The notes: generated from the letters alone by a model not told the origin. A stretch of DNA of 64,000 nucleotides from SCTD01 sp036675425 (GCA_036675425.1 JAKFFB010000191.1:1-64000); one strand, 5' to 3'; shown: positions 15,170 to 23,824, counted from the first letter of the stretch. A program made the numbers and translations.

Positions 15170-16357
15170 TCAGCTCGACCCGGCATCGGCACCGGCACCG
15201 ATGACCGCGCCGGGGTCGAGCGACTCGAGCGTGGGGCGGCCCAGCAGAGCCAGCGTGCTGTCGATCTCGACGCGGAGGAGCTCGAGCACCCGCTCGACGC
15301 CGGCTTGGCCACCGGCGGCCAAGCCGTAGACCCAAGGCCGGCCGATCATGCAGGCGCGCGCGCCGAGCGCCAGCGCCTTGACGACGTCGCTGCCCCGGCG
15401 CACGCCGCCGTCGAGGTAGACCTCGGCTTGCCCCCGGACCGCCGCGACCACCTCCGGCAGGACGTCGACGGTGGCCGGCAGACCGTCGAGCTGCCGGCCA
15501 CCGTGGTTGGACACCCACACCGCGTCGGCCCCGGCGTCCACCGACCGCCGGGCGTCGTCGGCCGTCATCACCCCCTTGACGACGAGCGGGCCGTTCCACA
15601 CCTCCTTGAGCCAGACGACGTCGGCCCAGCCGACGGTGGGGTCGAACAGCTCGTTGACGACGTCCATCATCCGCAGCCGGTCGCGGGCGCCCAGGTCGGC
15701 CGAGGTGAAGTTGCCCATCGTCAGTCGGTGTCCGGACAGCTCGCTGACGGCAAGGCGGCGGAACCACCCGGCGTGCCGCAGGAGGTCCAGCGCCTGGTCG
15801 GCGCGCGGCCGCGGCGGAATCGTGAAGCCGTTGCGCAGGTCCCGCGTCCGGCGCGCGGCGACCGGAACGTCGACGGTCAGGCAGAGCGCGCGGAACCCCG
15901 CCTCCTGGGCCCGCTCCACCACGCGCCGGGTGAGCGCGCGGTTCCGCCAGATGTAGAGCTGGAACCACTTCGGTCCCGCGCACGAGCGAGCGACGTCCTC
16001 CAGGCTCCAGGCCGACGACGAGCTCAGCGTCGACACCACGCCCGCCGCGCTCGCGGCCCGGGCCGCGGCGACCTCCCCGGTCGGATGGGCCAGCGCCGCC
16101 AGGCCGACGGGGGCGAGGACCACGGGGGAGTCGACCGGCGTGCCGAGCAGCGTCGTGGCCTGGCTGCGCCGGGAGACGTCCACGAGCGCCCGGGGGCGGA
16201 ACGAGATCCCCTGCAGCGCAGCACGGTTGCGCGCGATCGTGATCTCGTCCTCGGCGCCGCCCTCGACGAAGTCGCGCACGGCCCGGGGGAGGACGCGACG
16301 GGCCTCGGCCTGGACGTCGTCGACGCCGGCCGCTCGCGCCAGCCGTCGCGCGCTCAC
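15170..16357 (-). CDS. FMN-dependent alpha-hydroxyacid oxidase/dehydrogenase (LldD/LMO family)
   Basis: The 395-residue product has the (beta/alpha)8 FMN fold of L-lactate dehydrogenase, glycolate oxidase and mandelate dehydrogenase. The catalytic His lies in VWVSNHGGRQLDG, and the flavin phosphate loop is LDGGVRRGSDVVKALALGA. The N-terminal DFVEGGAEDEIT segment and PVGLAALAHPTGE are also family marks. It oxidises an (S)-2-hydroxyacid to the 2-oxoacid. Its ATG overlaps the stop of the upstream aldolase (ATGA), so the two act together. An aldolase that makes or consumes 2-oxoacids next to this enzyme suggests a 2-hydroxyacid catabolic module. Confidence 0.88.
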   Translation of the reverse strand: MSARRLARAAGVDDVQAEARRVLPRAVRDFVEGGAEDEITIARNRAALQGISFRPRALVDVSRRSQATTLLGTPVDSPVVLAPVGLAALAHPTGEVAAARAASAAGVVSTLSSSSAWSLEDVARSCAGPKWFQLYIWRNRALTRRVVERAQEAGFRALCLTVDVPVAARRTRDLRNGFTIPPRPRADQALDLLRHAGWFRRLAVSELSGHRLTMGNFTSADLGARDRLRMMDVVNELFDPTVGWADVVWLKEVWNGPLVVKGVMTADDARRSVDAGADAVWVSNHGGRQLDGLPATVDVLPEVVAAVRGQAEVYLDGGVRRGSDVVKALALGARACMIGRPWVYGLAAGGQAGVERVLELLRVEIDSTLALLGRPTLESLDPGAVIGAGADAGSS

Positions 16358-17175
16358 GGCCGCAGGCTCGCGCGCAGCTGCTCGACGCGGGCGGTCGCCG
16401 CGGCGCGGAGGAGATCCGCATCGGTGCCCGCCGACACGAAGACCGCCCCCATCTCGACGTAGCGCGCGAGGACTGCCGGGTCCGCCACGCCGGCGACGCC
16501 GAAGGCTGTTCCTGCCGCTGCGGTCGCCACAGCCACCTGCTCGTACATCCGGACGACGGCGGGGTCGTCGACCCGGCCGGGGATGCCCAGCCCCGCGGTG
16601 AGGTCCTGCGTGCCGACCAGGACGAGGTCGATGCCTGGGACTGCGGCGATCTCACCCGCTGCGCTGACGGCCGCCTCGCTCTCGAGCATGACGCAGAGCA
16701 GCGCCGACGAGGTCAGGCGCTCCGCGAGCTCGGCCGGTGGCACGTCCTGGTAGTCGAGCAGCCTCGCCGGGCCGTAGGAGGACCGGCGACCCAGCGGCGG
16801 GAAGAGGCACCGCTCGACCAGCAGCTCGGCCTGCTCGGCCGACTCGACGTGCGGGGCGATGATCCCCTGACAGCCGGCGTCCAGCAGCCTGCCGGCGGCG
16901 TCGTCGTCCACCGACGCCACGCGCACCAGGGGGGTGATGCCGAGCGCCGTCGCGGTCGCGCCGAGCGCGGCCGCATCGGCCAGCGAGGCGGTCGAGTGCT
17001 CCAGGTCGACGTACAGGGCGTCGAAGCCGGCGGCCCGCGCGAGGAACGCCAGGTCCGTCGTCGCGGCCATCGTCACGCGCAGGCAGAGCGAGAGCTCCCT
17101 CGCCGCGAGCCGCTCCTTCAGCCGGTTGCGCAGCAGGGGGAACCGCGAGGGGGAGTCGGAGGAGCGGTGGGGCAT
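16354..17175 (-). CDS. HpcH/HpaI-family class II aldolase
   Basis: The 273-residue protein is a metal-dependent pyruvate-type aldolase (2,4-dihydroxyhept-2-enedioate or macrophomate-synthase-like family). The metal-binding Glu lies in CVMLESEAAV and the acidic partner in YVDLEHSTAS; substrate residues lie in GTQDLTAGLGIPG. The start at 17175 was chosen because GGAGG lies seven bases upstream; longer in-frame extensions run through the divergent promoter. It overlaps the FMN oxidase gene and is divergent from the flavin monooxygenase gene. The precise aldehyde partner is unknown. Confidence 0.85.
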   Translation of the reverse strand: MPHRSSDSPSRFPLLRNRLKERLAARELSLCLRVTMAATTDLAFLARAAGFDALYVDLEHSTASLADAAALGATATALGITPLVRVASVDDDAAGRLLDAGCQGIIAPHVESAEQAELLVERCLFPPLGRRSSYGPARLLDYQDVPPAELAERLTSSALLCVMLESEAAVSAAGEIAAVPGIDLVLVGTQDLTAGLGIPGRVDDPAVVRMYEQVAVATAAAGTAFGVAGVADPAVLARYVEMGAVFVSAGTDADLLRAAATARVEQLRASLRP

Positions 17176-17311
17176 TCCGGCCTCCGGTTCGCGGCAGGGA
17201 GGGACAGTGTGCGTCACGCGACGGGCGCAGCGGGCGGCCGGCGTCCCGGAGAGGATGGACAATCCTCGAGGTCGAACTAATAATAGGACCGAACTCGGGA
17301 AGGCGGTGACG
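17176..17311. promoter_or_regulatory. Divergent promoter region, aldolase / flavin monooxygenase
   Basis: This 136-base gap separates divergent genes. It contains a locally A+T-rich stretch (AACTAATAATAGG, 17275-17287) flanked by a direct repeat, GGTCGAACT (17270-17278) and GGACCGAACT (17286-17295). The exact promoter is not resolvable. GGACCGAA recurs in the operator-like region at 34560, but the match is short. Confidence 0.35.
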
Positions 17312-18628
17312 ATGACGGCAGGGAGTCGGCCCTCTCGGGTGGCGGTCATCGGGGCGGGGGCAGCCGGCCTGTGCGCGGCCAAGCACCTGCTGGCTCGCGG
17401 CGTCGACGTGACGGTCCTCGAGCTGGGCTCGTGCGTCGGCGGGCTGTGGGTCTACGAGAACGACAACGGCAGGAGCCCGGCGTACAGGTCGCTGCACATC
17501 AACTCCGAGGCCGCGGTCACCGCCTACGAGGACTTCCCCTTCCCCGACGGGACACCGCTGTTCCCGTCCCACGCCCAGGTGCGCTCCTACCTCGAGGACT
17601 ACGCCCGGCATTTCGACATCACGCCGCGAATCCGCTTCCGGACGCGGGTCACGGCCGTCGAACCTCTGCCGGCCGACCGGTGGCGGATCCGCCTCGACGA
17701 CGGGGCGACCGAGGACGTCGACGCGGTGGTGGTGGCGACCGGGCACCAGGCCGAGCCCAGTCACCCTCCGTTCCGGGACGACTTCACCGGCACGTACCTG
17801 CACGTGCACGACTACCGGGTGCCCGAGGCCTTCGCCGGCAAGCGCGTGCTCGTGGTCGGGACCGGCAACAGCGCCATGGACTCCGCGGCCGACCTCGCCG
17901 GAGTGGCCGCCACCGTCGCCGTCGTCGCCCGGTCACCGGTGCTGATCATGCCGCGGATGCTCTTCGGCGTGCCGACCGCGCGCGTCCTCGCCCGGATCGA
18001 GCGGCCCTGGATGCCCTGGGCGCTGCGTCGGCGGCTGCGTGTCCTGCTCGCCACGATCGTGCACGGCCGGATGGAGACGTGGGGGCTGCGGACGCCGACC
18101 ACCCGTACCCATCCCACCGGGCACGCGACGATCATGTCGCACGCGGCGTACGGCCGGGTCGTCTTCCGGCCCGGCATCACGGCCGTGCGCGGGACCGAGG
18201 TGGAGTTCGCCGACGGTCGCCGCGAGGAGTTCGACGTCATGCTGGCCGCGACCGGCTACGAGGTCGACCTCCCGTTCCTGGCCCCCGAGGTGGTGCCCGT
18301 GGTCGGTCGCCGCGTCGACCTCTACAAGCGGATCTTCCCGCCCGGCCGGCCGAACCTCTGCTTCATCGGGATGTTCAACGTCAGTGCCGGCGCGAACATC
18401 CGCATGATGGACACGCAGTCCCGGCTGCTGGCCGCTGTCGTGGCCGGCGAGGTGGTGCTGCCGTCCGCCGGGGCCATGCGCGCCGATGTCGAGCGCGAGA
18501 AGCGCGAGCTGCACGAGCGCTACCCGGACCGCCCCCGCTACGAGCTCGAGCTGGACCCGGTCGCTTACCGCGAGGAGGTCGCGGCGCTCGAGGCTGCCGC
18601 GCCCGGGACGGCCCGTGCATGGCGGTGA
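17312..18628 (+). CDS. Flavin-containing monooxygenase (FMO/BVMO superfamily)
   Basis: This 438-residue class B flavoprotein monooxygenase has the N-terminal FAD motif VAVIGAGAAGLCAA and a second nucleotide motif for NADPH (VLVVGTGNSAMDSA). Between them is the FMO fingerprint FTGTYLHVHDY, matching FxGxxxHxxxY. Such enzymes insert oxygen into ketones or oxygenate N or S atoms using NADPH and O2. The start at 17312 is preceded by GGAAGG. The gene overlaps the following enoyl-CoA hydratase by ten bases. The linkage suggests Baeyer-Villiger or ketone oxygenation feeding acyl-CoA metabolism, which is an inference. Confidence 0.87.
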   Translation: MTAGSRPSRVAVIGAGAAGLCAAKHLLARGVDVTVLELGSCVGGLWVYENDNGRSPAYRSLHINSEAAVTAYEDFPFPDGTPLFPSHAQVRSYLEDYARHFDITPRIRFRTRVTAVEPLPADRWRIRLDDGATEDVDAVVVATGHQAEPSHPPFRDDFTGTYLHVHDYRVPEAFAGKRVLVVGTGNSAMDSAADLAGVAATVAVVARSPVLIMPRMLFGVPTARVLARIERPWMPWALRRRLRVLLATIVHGRMETWGLRTPTTRTHPTGHATIMSHAAYGRVVFRPGITAVRGTEVEFADGRREEFDVMLAATGYEVDLPFLAPEVVPVVGRRVDLYKRIFPPGRPNLCFIGMFNVSAGANIRMMDTQSRLLAAVVAGEVVLPSAGAMRADVEREKRELHERYPDRPRYELELDPVAYREEVAALEAAAPGTARAWR

Positions 18629-19368
18629 CGACCGAGCGCCAGGGCCAGGTCCTGGTGATCAGGATGGACCGTCCGGCTCGCCGCAACGCCGTGGACGCGA
18701 CGATGACCGCCGGCCTGGACGCGGCGATGGACGCGCTCGACGACGACCCCGAGCTGCGCGTCGGAGTGCTGACCGGGACGAGCGAGGTCTTCTCGGCCGG
18801 CACCGACCTGGTCCACGGCGCGGGGCCGGCCACCTCACGCGGGGGTGAGTACGGCGTCGCCCGGCGCCGACGCCGGATCCCGCTGGTCGCCGCCGTGGAG
18901 GGGCCGGCCCTCGGCGGCGGCTTCGAGCTGGTCCTCGCCTGCGACCTCGTCGTCGCCTCGCGCACCGCGGTGCTCGGACTGCCCGAGGTGCGGTTGGGGT
19001 TGGTCGCCAACTGCGGGGGGCTCTTCCGCGGTCCGCGGCAGCTGCCGCTCAACGTCGCCCGGCAGATGCTGCTGACCGGCGAGCCGCTGAGCGCCGAGCG
19101 CGCCTGGTCGCTCGGCCTGGTCAACGTGCTGAGCGAGCCCGGTGACGCCCTGCGCGACGCGCTCGCGCTGGCCGAGCGCATCTGCGCCGGCTCCCCCGCA
19201 GCGGTGTCGGCGAGCCTCGAGGCCGTCGACGCGTGCTTCGCGCAGGCCGACGCGGACGGCTGGCGGGCCACCGAGAGCGCGTGGGCGCAGGCCACCGCGT
19301 CCGTCGACAGCACCGAGGGCGTCGAGGCGTTCCTCGCCCGCCGGGCACCGCGCTGGTCCCGGTCATGA
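18619..19368 (+). CDS. Enoyl-CoA hydratase/isomerase (crotonase family)
   Basis: The 249-residue crotonase-fold protein has the CoA-binding and oxyanion segments VFSAGTDLVHG and VEGPALGGGFELVLACDLV. At the position of the second catalytic Glu it reads GLPEVRLGLVANCGG, retaining one acidic residue of the usual pair. It could act as hydratase, isomerase or a related hydrolase. It is embedded between a flavin monooxygenase and a carboxymuconolactone-decarboxylase-like gene, with overlaps on both sides, so all three are one transcript. Confidence 0.85.
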   Translation: MAVTTERQGQVLVIRMDRPARRNAVDATMTAGLDAAMDALDDDPELRVGVLTGTSEVFSAGTDLVHGAGPATSRGGEYGVARRRRRIPLVAAVEGPALGGGFELVLACDLVVASRTAVLGLPEVRLGLVANCGGLFRGPRQLPLNVARQMLLTGEPLSAERAWSLGLVNVLSEPGDALRDALALAERICAGSPAAVSASLEAVDACFAQADADGWRATESAWAQATASVDSTEGVEAFLARRAPRWSRS

Positions 19369-19964
19369 CCACCACCCCCCCCGGCCCCCTGGCGGGCATC
19401 CCAGGAAGCAGGTCCTGCATGAGCCGCTCCGCACCGAGCCCGCGCATCGCCCCGGTCGCCTCGCCGGACGACGAGCAGGCCGCACTGCTCGCCAAGACGC
19501 TGCTGACCAAGGACGGCCGGCCGCTCAACCTCTTCGCGACGCTGGCGCACAACCCCCTGCTGCTCAAGCGGTTCAACGCCCTCGGCGGGTTCTTCCTGCG
19601 CCACGGCGAGCTGCCCGACCGGGAGCGGGAGCTGGTCATCCTGCGGGTCGCGGTCCGGACCGGATCGCGCTACGAGCATGCCCAGCACGTCGTGATCGGA
19701 CGGCAGGTCGGGCTCTCGGACGCCGAGATCGCGCAGGTGAGCGGTCCGCTGGACGCCTGGTCCGACGACGACCGGACGCTGCTGCGCTTCGTCGACGAGA
19801 TGGTCGACTCCGACGGCAGCGAGGTCACCACGTGGGCGTCGCTCGAGGCCCGCTACACGCAGCGGCAGATGCTGGAGCTCTCGCTGCTGGTCGGCTTCTA
19901 CCGGATGCTGGCGGCGTTCCTCGTGGTGGTCGGAGTGCAGGTCGAGGACGAGCAGACGGACTGA
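19365..19964 (+). CDS. Carboxymuconolactone decarboxylase (AhpD-like) family protein
   Basis: The 199-residue helical protein carries the family segment RERELVILRVAVRTGSRYEHAQHV. The paired cysteines of AhpD peroxidase-type members are missing, so a lactone decarboxylase-like or unrelated role is more likely than peroxide reduction. The ATG at 19365 overlaps the hydratase stop (ATGA); an alternative ATG at 19419 has a weak GGAAG in front. It ends just before the convergent RraA-like gene. Exact reaction unknown. Confidence 0.8.
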   Translation: MTTTPPGPLAGIPGSRSCMSRSAPSPRIAPVASPDDEQAALLAKTLLTKDGRPLNLFATLAHNPLLLKRFNALGGFFLRHGELPDRERELVILRVAVRTGSRYEHAQHVVIGRQVGLSDAEIAQVSGPLDAWSDDDRTLLRFVDEMVDSDGSEVTTWASLEARYTQRQMLELSLLVGFYRMLAAFLVVVGVQVEDEQTD

Positions 19965-19973
19965 GTCGCGGGG

Positions 19974-20669
19974 TCAGTCGCGCAGCCCGAGCCGGGCGTC
20001 GAAGGCTGTGGAGTGCTGCTGCTGGACGCCGGACAGCACTGCCTGCTCGGTCGTCGCGCGGGCGGCGAGCGCGGCCACGACGTCGATGAGGTGTCGGCGC
20101 GGGACGACGGCGACGCCGCCCTCGTCGGCGACAAGGACGTCGCCCGGCTCGACGACCACCCCGCCGCAGCAGACCGCGACGTCGAGCTCGCCCGGTTCCC
20201 GCTTCGGCGGCGAGTAGGCCGTCTCCCGGCGACCGAACACCGGGAAGCCCCTGTTCTGCAGCGCGGCCACGTCACGCCACCCGCCGTCGACGACGACGCC
20301 GGCCAGCCCGCGGGCGATGGGAGCCTCCAGGGCGCGGGCCCCGCTGCCGCACCCGTCCTGGTAACCGAGCCAGTCCACGACCAGCACGTCGTCGGGGCCG
20401 ACCCGGCCGAGGCCGCCGTGCACGGCCAGGTTGTCCCCCGGGAAGGCCTTGACCGTCCGGCAGACGCCGACGGTGCGCGCGACCGGCAGGTAGAGCGGAC
20501 GGATGCCGGGGTCCATCGTGTACAGCCGTCCCACCACGTCGCTGACCTCGGTCATCGACACCGCACGCAGCGCGTCGAGCAGTCGGGGCTCCGGCCGCTC
20601 CGGGGCGGCTCCGATGCGCGGGCGCACCACCGGGACGTAGCCGCTCGCGGCGGGGGGGTCGGGCGTCAC
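19974..20669 (-). CDS. RraA-like / 4-hydroxy-4-methyl-2-oxoglutarate aldolase family protein
   Basis: The 231-residue product has the RraA/HMG-aldolase fold. Family marks are DNLAVHGGLGRVGPDDVLVVD, the substrate and metal region VVVDGGWRDVAAL with conserved Arg and Asp, and a basic C-terminal region. Members either cleave 4-hydroxy-4-methyl-2-oxoglutarate or related acids to pyruvate or inhibit RNase E. In this catabolic setting a lyase or decarboxylase is more plausible. Its GTG start overlaps the stop of the upstream enoyl-CoA hydratase (GTGA), making it the last gene of the operon that begins with the acyl-CoA dehydrogenase. Confidence 0.8.
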   Translation of the reverse strand: MTPDPPAASGYVPVVRPRIGAAPERPEPRLLDALRAVSMTEVSDVVGRLYTMDPGIRPLYLPVARTVGVCRTVKAFPGDNLAVHGGLGRVGPDDVLVVDWLGYQDGCGSGARALEAPIARGLAGVVVDGGWRDVAALQNRGFPVFGRRETAYSPPKREPGELDVAVCCGGVVVEPGDVLVADEGGVAVVPRRHLIDVVAALAARATTEQAVLSGVQQQHSTAFDARLGLRD

Positions 20670-21466
20670 CGTCCGACGTACCGCGGGGCGCGCTTCTCGC
20701 GGAAGGCGGTGAGCGCCTCGGCCATGTCCTCGGTGCGGGTGGCGAGGACCTGGTTGCGGTTCTCCACCTCGAGGGCCGCCGTGAGGGAGGGCGCGTCGAC
20801 GTTCTGCTGGAGCACGCGCTTGGTGAGCATCACGCCGAAGGGCGAGTTCCCGGCGATCTGCTCGGCGACGCCGATCGCCTCGTCCAGCAGCCGCTCGGCG
20901 GGGACCACCCGGTTGACCAGGCCGATGTCGGCTGCCTCCGTGGCGTCGACGAAGCGCCCGGTCATGAGGATCTCCGCCGCACGGCCGCTGCCGACGACGC
21001 GGGGGAGGAAGTACGACGAGCCGCAGTCCCCGCCGGACAGCCCGATGCGGATGAACGCGGCGTTGAAGCGGGCCGCCGGAGCGGCCAGCCGGATGTCGGC
21101 GGCCAGCGCCAGGGAGAAGCCCGCTCCGGCGGCTGCGCCGTTCACGGCGGCGATCACCGGCTTGGCCAGCCGGTGGAAGGCCGCCGTGGCGTCGGCCCAC
21201 GACTCCTGGCCGCGCATCATCTCGGTGGCGGTCATGCCCGCCAGCGTGGCGGCGTCGTCCAGGTCCAGTCCCGCGCAGAACGCACGTCCGGCGCCGGTCA
21301 CCACGAGTGCCCGCAGCGCGTCGTCCCCGGCGACCTCGCTGCAGACCTCCCGCCACTCCTCGAACATCCGGAAGGTGATGGCGTTGAGACGATCGGGACG
21401 GTCGAGCGTCATGACCGCCACACCGCCCGCGCGACGCTCGAGCTGCAGCGTGCTGTAGCCGGTCAC
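20666..21466 (-). CDS. Enoyl-CoA hydratase/isomerase (crotonase family)
   Basis: The product is a 266-residue crotonase-fold enzyme with GRAFCAGLDLDDA (CoA and oxyanion loop) and AVNGAAAGAGFSLALAADI. The active-site position is occupied by IRIGLSGGDCGSSYFLPRVVG, in which an Asp replaces the second catalytic Glu, as in several isomerase-type crotonases. The GTG start at 21466 overlaps the stop of the acyl-CoA dehydrogenase gene. It probably hydrates or isomerises the dehydrogenase product. Confidence 0.85.
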   Translation of the reverse strand: MTGYSTLQLERRAGGVAVMTLDRPDRLNAITFRMFEEWREVCSEVAGDDALRALVVTGAGRAFCAGLDLDDAATLAGMTATEMMRGQESWADATAAFHRLAKPVIAAVNGAAAGAGFSLALAADIRLAAPAARFNAAFIRIGLSGGDCGSSYFLPRVVGSGRAAEILMTGRFVDATEAADIGLVNRVVPAERLLDEAIGVAEQIAGNSPFGVMLTKRVLQQNVDAPSLTAALEVENRNQVLATRTEDMAEALTAFREKRAPRYVGR

Positions 21467-22704
21467 GGCTGCAGCACCGGCGTCGCCCGCAGCTCGGCCC
21501 GGCCCAGGGACCGCAGGTGCACCTCGTCCGGTCCGTCGAACAGGCGCATCGCTCGGTGCCAGCCCCACATCGCCGCGAGCGGTGTGTCGTCGCTGACACC
21601 GGCGCCGCCGTGCACCTGGATCGCGCGGTCGATGACCCGCGTCACGGCGCGGGGGACGGCGACCTTGGCCATGGCGACCAGGTCCTTCGCCGCCTTGTTC
21701 CCCTCGGTGTCGATGACGTGGCAGGCCTGGTGGCAGATGAGGCGTGCCTGCTCGATGTCGAGACGGGACTCCGCGATCTGCGCGACGACGACGCCCTGGT
21801 CAGCCAGCGGGATGCCGAAGGCCGTGCGGTCCTTCGCGCGGGCCACCATCAGCGCGAGGGCCCGCTCGGCGGCGCCGAGCGCGCGCATGCAGTGGTGGAT
21901 CCGACCGGGACCGAGGCGGGCCTGCGCTGCCGCGAAGCCGCCGCCCTCCTCGCCGACGACGTTCTGTACGGGCACGCGCACGTCCTCGAAGAGGATCTCG
22001 TTGTGACCGTGCTGGTCCTGCCGTCCGAAGACCGGCACGGAGCGCAGGTTCTGCACGCCCGGCGTGTCCATCGGCACCAGGACCATCGTCTGCTGCCGGT
22101 GGGTGGGGGCCTCCGCATCGGTCTTGCCCATCACGATCATGACCGCGCAACGGGGATCGGCTGCGCCGCTGGCCCACCACTTGCGCCCGTTGATGACGTA
22201 GTCGTCGCCGTCCCGCTCGATGCGGGTCGCGATGTTGGTCGCGTCGCTGCTGGCGACGGCCGGCTCGGTCATCGCGAAGGCGGAGCGGATGGTCCCCTCC
22301 AGCAAGGGCGTCAGCCACTGCTCCTTCTGCTCCGGCGTACCGAGCAGGTGCAGGAGCTCCATGTTCCCCGTGTCCGGGGCCTGGCAGTTCATGGCCTCCG
22401 GGGCGATGTCGTTGCTCCAGCCGGAGAGCTCTGCGAGCGGCGCGTACTCGAGCTGCGTCAGCCCGGACTCAGCCGGCAGGAAGAGGTTCCACAGACCCAG
22501 GGCACGAGCCTCCTGCTTGAGCACCTCGACGACCGGCGGCACGGTGTGGTCGTCGGGGCCGGCCGCGGCGCGGAAGGCCTCGTACTCGTGCTCCGCCGGC
22601 AGGACCCGGTCGCGCATGAAGTCGATCAGGACCTGGTGCAGCTGGACCGCGCGGTCCGAGGGAGCGGGTCCGATGGAGCTCGGGCTGGCAGACGGCGCGG
22701 GCAC
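21463..22704 (-). CDS. Acyl-CoA dehydrogenase, ACAD10/ACAD11-like clade
   Basis: The 413-residue flavoprotein closely resembles the dehydrogenase half of mitochondrial ACAD10/11. Clade-typical segments include FAMTEPAVASSDATNIATRI, GRIHHCMRALGAAERAL, IQVHGGAGVSDDTPLA and LFDGPDEVHLRSLGR. ACAD11-type enzymes process 4-hydroxyacyl-CoAs after phosphorylation by an attached kinase domain. A separate kinase of the same type is encoded nearby at 25507-26568. The GTG start is preceded by AGGAGAG. It heads a three-gene operon with a hydratase and an RraA-like protein. A 14-base motif shared with the CoA-ligase promoter lies just upstream. Confidence 0.9.
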   Translation of the reverse strand: MPAPSASPSSIGPAPSDRAVQLHQVLIDFMRDRVLPAEHEYEAFRAAAGPDDHTVPPVVEVLKQEARALGLWNLFLPAESGLTQLEYAPLAELSGWSNDIAPEAMNCQAPDTGNMELLHLLGTPEQKEQWLTPLLEGTIRSAFAMTEPAVASSDATNIATRIERDGDDYVINGRKWWASGAADPRCAVMIVMGKTDAEAPTHRQQTMVLVPMDTPGVQNLRSVPVFGRQDQHGHNEILFEDVRVPVQNVVGEEGGGFAAAQARLGPGRIHHCMRALGAAERALALMVARAKDRTAFGIPLADQGVVVAQIAESRLDIEQARLICHQACHVIDTEGNKAAKDLVAMAKVAVPRAVTRVIDRAIQVHGGAGVSDDTPLAAMWGWHRAMRLFDGPDEVHLRSLGRAELRATPVLQP

Positions 22705-22741
22705 GGGCTCTCTCCTGACGCTGTGGGACCGATGCGAACAG

Positions 22742-22755
22742 CGACCGATCGCTCG
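22742..22755 (+). promoter_or_regulatory. Candidate operator CGACCGATCGCTCG, copy 1
   Basis: This 14-base element, centred on the palindrome CGATCG, lies 38 bases upstream of the acyl-CoA dehydrogenase start. The same 14 bases occur in inverted orientation at 23811-23824 upstream of the CoA ligase. The two sites flank the gene for the XRE-TetR regulator, which is the natural candidate to bind them. An inverted TCGGT at 22757-22761 extends this site into a longer imperfect palindrome. Confidence 0.45.
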
Positions 22756-22796
22756 CTCGGTGACGTGGTGAACGCTAGGCCGACGTGCGACGACCG

Positions 22797-23687
22797 TCAA
22801 GAGCCCGGGCGTCCGGGTCGCCGACCGGCCAACCTGCGCCCCTTCGCCGAGCAGCGCATCAGGTCGAGCGCGAACTCGACGTACTGCTGCGCGACCTGCT
22901 CCGGGCTGTCGGGTCCCCTCCCGTCGAACCACTGCGGCAGGGCCGTGCACATCGTCACCACCGCCCGGCTCGCCTCGCGGGGATGGGTCACGGCGAACGT
23001 CCCCTCGTCGCAGGCCTGCTCCACCTCGTCGTCGACCATCCGCTGCTGGGCGCGCCGGACCGCAGCGACCCGCTCGCGATCGGGCGGGAGCAGGCTGCGC
23101 ATCTCGCTGGCGCCGACGAAGCCGAGCTCGCGGCGGTGGGTGTGGAAGAGCGCGAGGCACTCCACGAGCAGGGCGAACCGCTGGACCGGTCCCTCGCCCT
23201 GCGTGCGGGCTGCCTGCGAGCGGCTGCGCAGGTCGGCCATCGTCACGTCGAGGATCGCGACGAGCATCTGCTGCTTGCTGGCGTAGTGGTGGTAGACGCC
23301 CGGTACGGACAGGTCGGCCCGCCGGGCGATGTCGCGCATCGTCGCGCCGTGGTAGCCGAGCTCGAGGAACGCTGCCAGCGCGGCTGAAAGGGGCGCGTCC
23401 AGCTGAAGCGGCGGGAAGGTGCGCCAGTCCGGGGGGTCGCCGACGGTCGCATCCCGCCGGATGCCGTGCCCCGGGCGCAGGAGCTCGTCCGTCGCGACGC
23501 CGAGGAGCCGGGCGGCGCGCTCGAGCCGCGCCGCGGGCATCTCACGCAGCCCGGTCTCCGCCGCGCTCAACGTCGCCGGGCTCACCTCGAGCTGCTGCGC
23601 GAACGCGCGCAGCGACAGCCCCTGCTGCTCGCGGACCTGCCGCAGGCGGGCACCCGAGCCTTGCGCGCCCGTCGATCGATCCGCCAC
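22797..23687 (-). CDS. XRE-TetR double helix-turn-helix transcriptional regulator
   Basis: The roughly 296-residue protein has two DNA-binding domains in series: an N-terminal XRE/Cro-type HTH (LRAFAQQLEVSPATLSAAE) and, after a linker, a TetR HTH (MRDIARRADLSVPGVYHHYA). A TetR-type ligand domain follows. The start is uncertain: GGGAGG abuts the ATG at 23693 directly, whereas it is six bases upstream of the GTG at 23687, which I prefer. It sits between the acyl-CoA dehydrogenase operon and the divergent CoA-ligase operon and probably controls both. The ligand is likely an acyl-CoA, by analogy with other TetR regulators of fatty-acid genes. Confidence 0.85.
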   Translation of the reverse strand: MADRSTGAQGSGARLRQVREQQGLSLRAFAQQLEVSPATLSAAETGLREMPAARLERAARLLGVATDELLRPGHGIRRDATVGDPPDWRTFPPLQLDAPLSAALAAFLELGYHGATMRDIARRADLSVPGVYHHYASKQQMLVAILDVTMADLRSRSQAARTQGEGPVQRFALLVECLALFHTHRRELGFVGASEMRSLLPPDRERVAAVRRAQQRMVDDEVEQACDEGTFAVTHPREASRAVVTMCTALPQWFDGRGPDSPEQVAQQYVEFALDLMRCSAKGRRLAGRRPGRPGS

Positions 23688-23810
23688 GAGCATCCTCCCG
23701 TCCTGCGCCGGAGCCCGGAGCGTACGCAGGTGCGCGTGTGCCGGCCGGGCTCGCGGAGAGTTTGACAGTCGGCCGGATCCACGTCACTGTCGTCCATACG
23801 AAACACAGGC

Positions 23811-23824
23811 CGAGCGATCGGTCG
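23811..23824 (-). promoter_or_regulatory. Candidate operator CGACCGATCGCTCG, copy 2 (inverted)
   Basis: On the minus strand this is identical over 14 bases to the element at 22742-22755. It lies 22 bases upstream of the CoA-ligase start, where a repressor would block initiation. The 158-base gap between the regulator and ligase genes also contains the A+T-richer stretch CATACGAAACACA (23795-23807), a possible promoter region. No gene is seen in it. Confidence 0.45.

Noticed and set aside
17270..17295. Direct repeat GGTCGAACT / GGACCGAACT as a defined operator
   Set aside because: The repeats are short and imperfect and no cognate regulator is adjacent. Kept only as part of a low-confidence promoter region.
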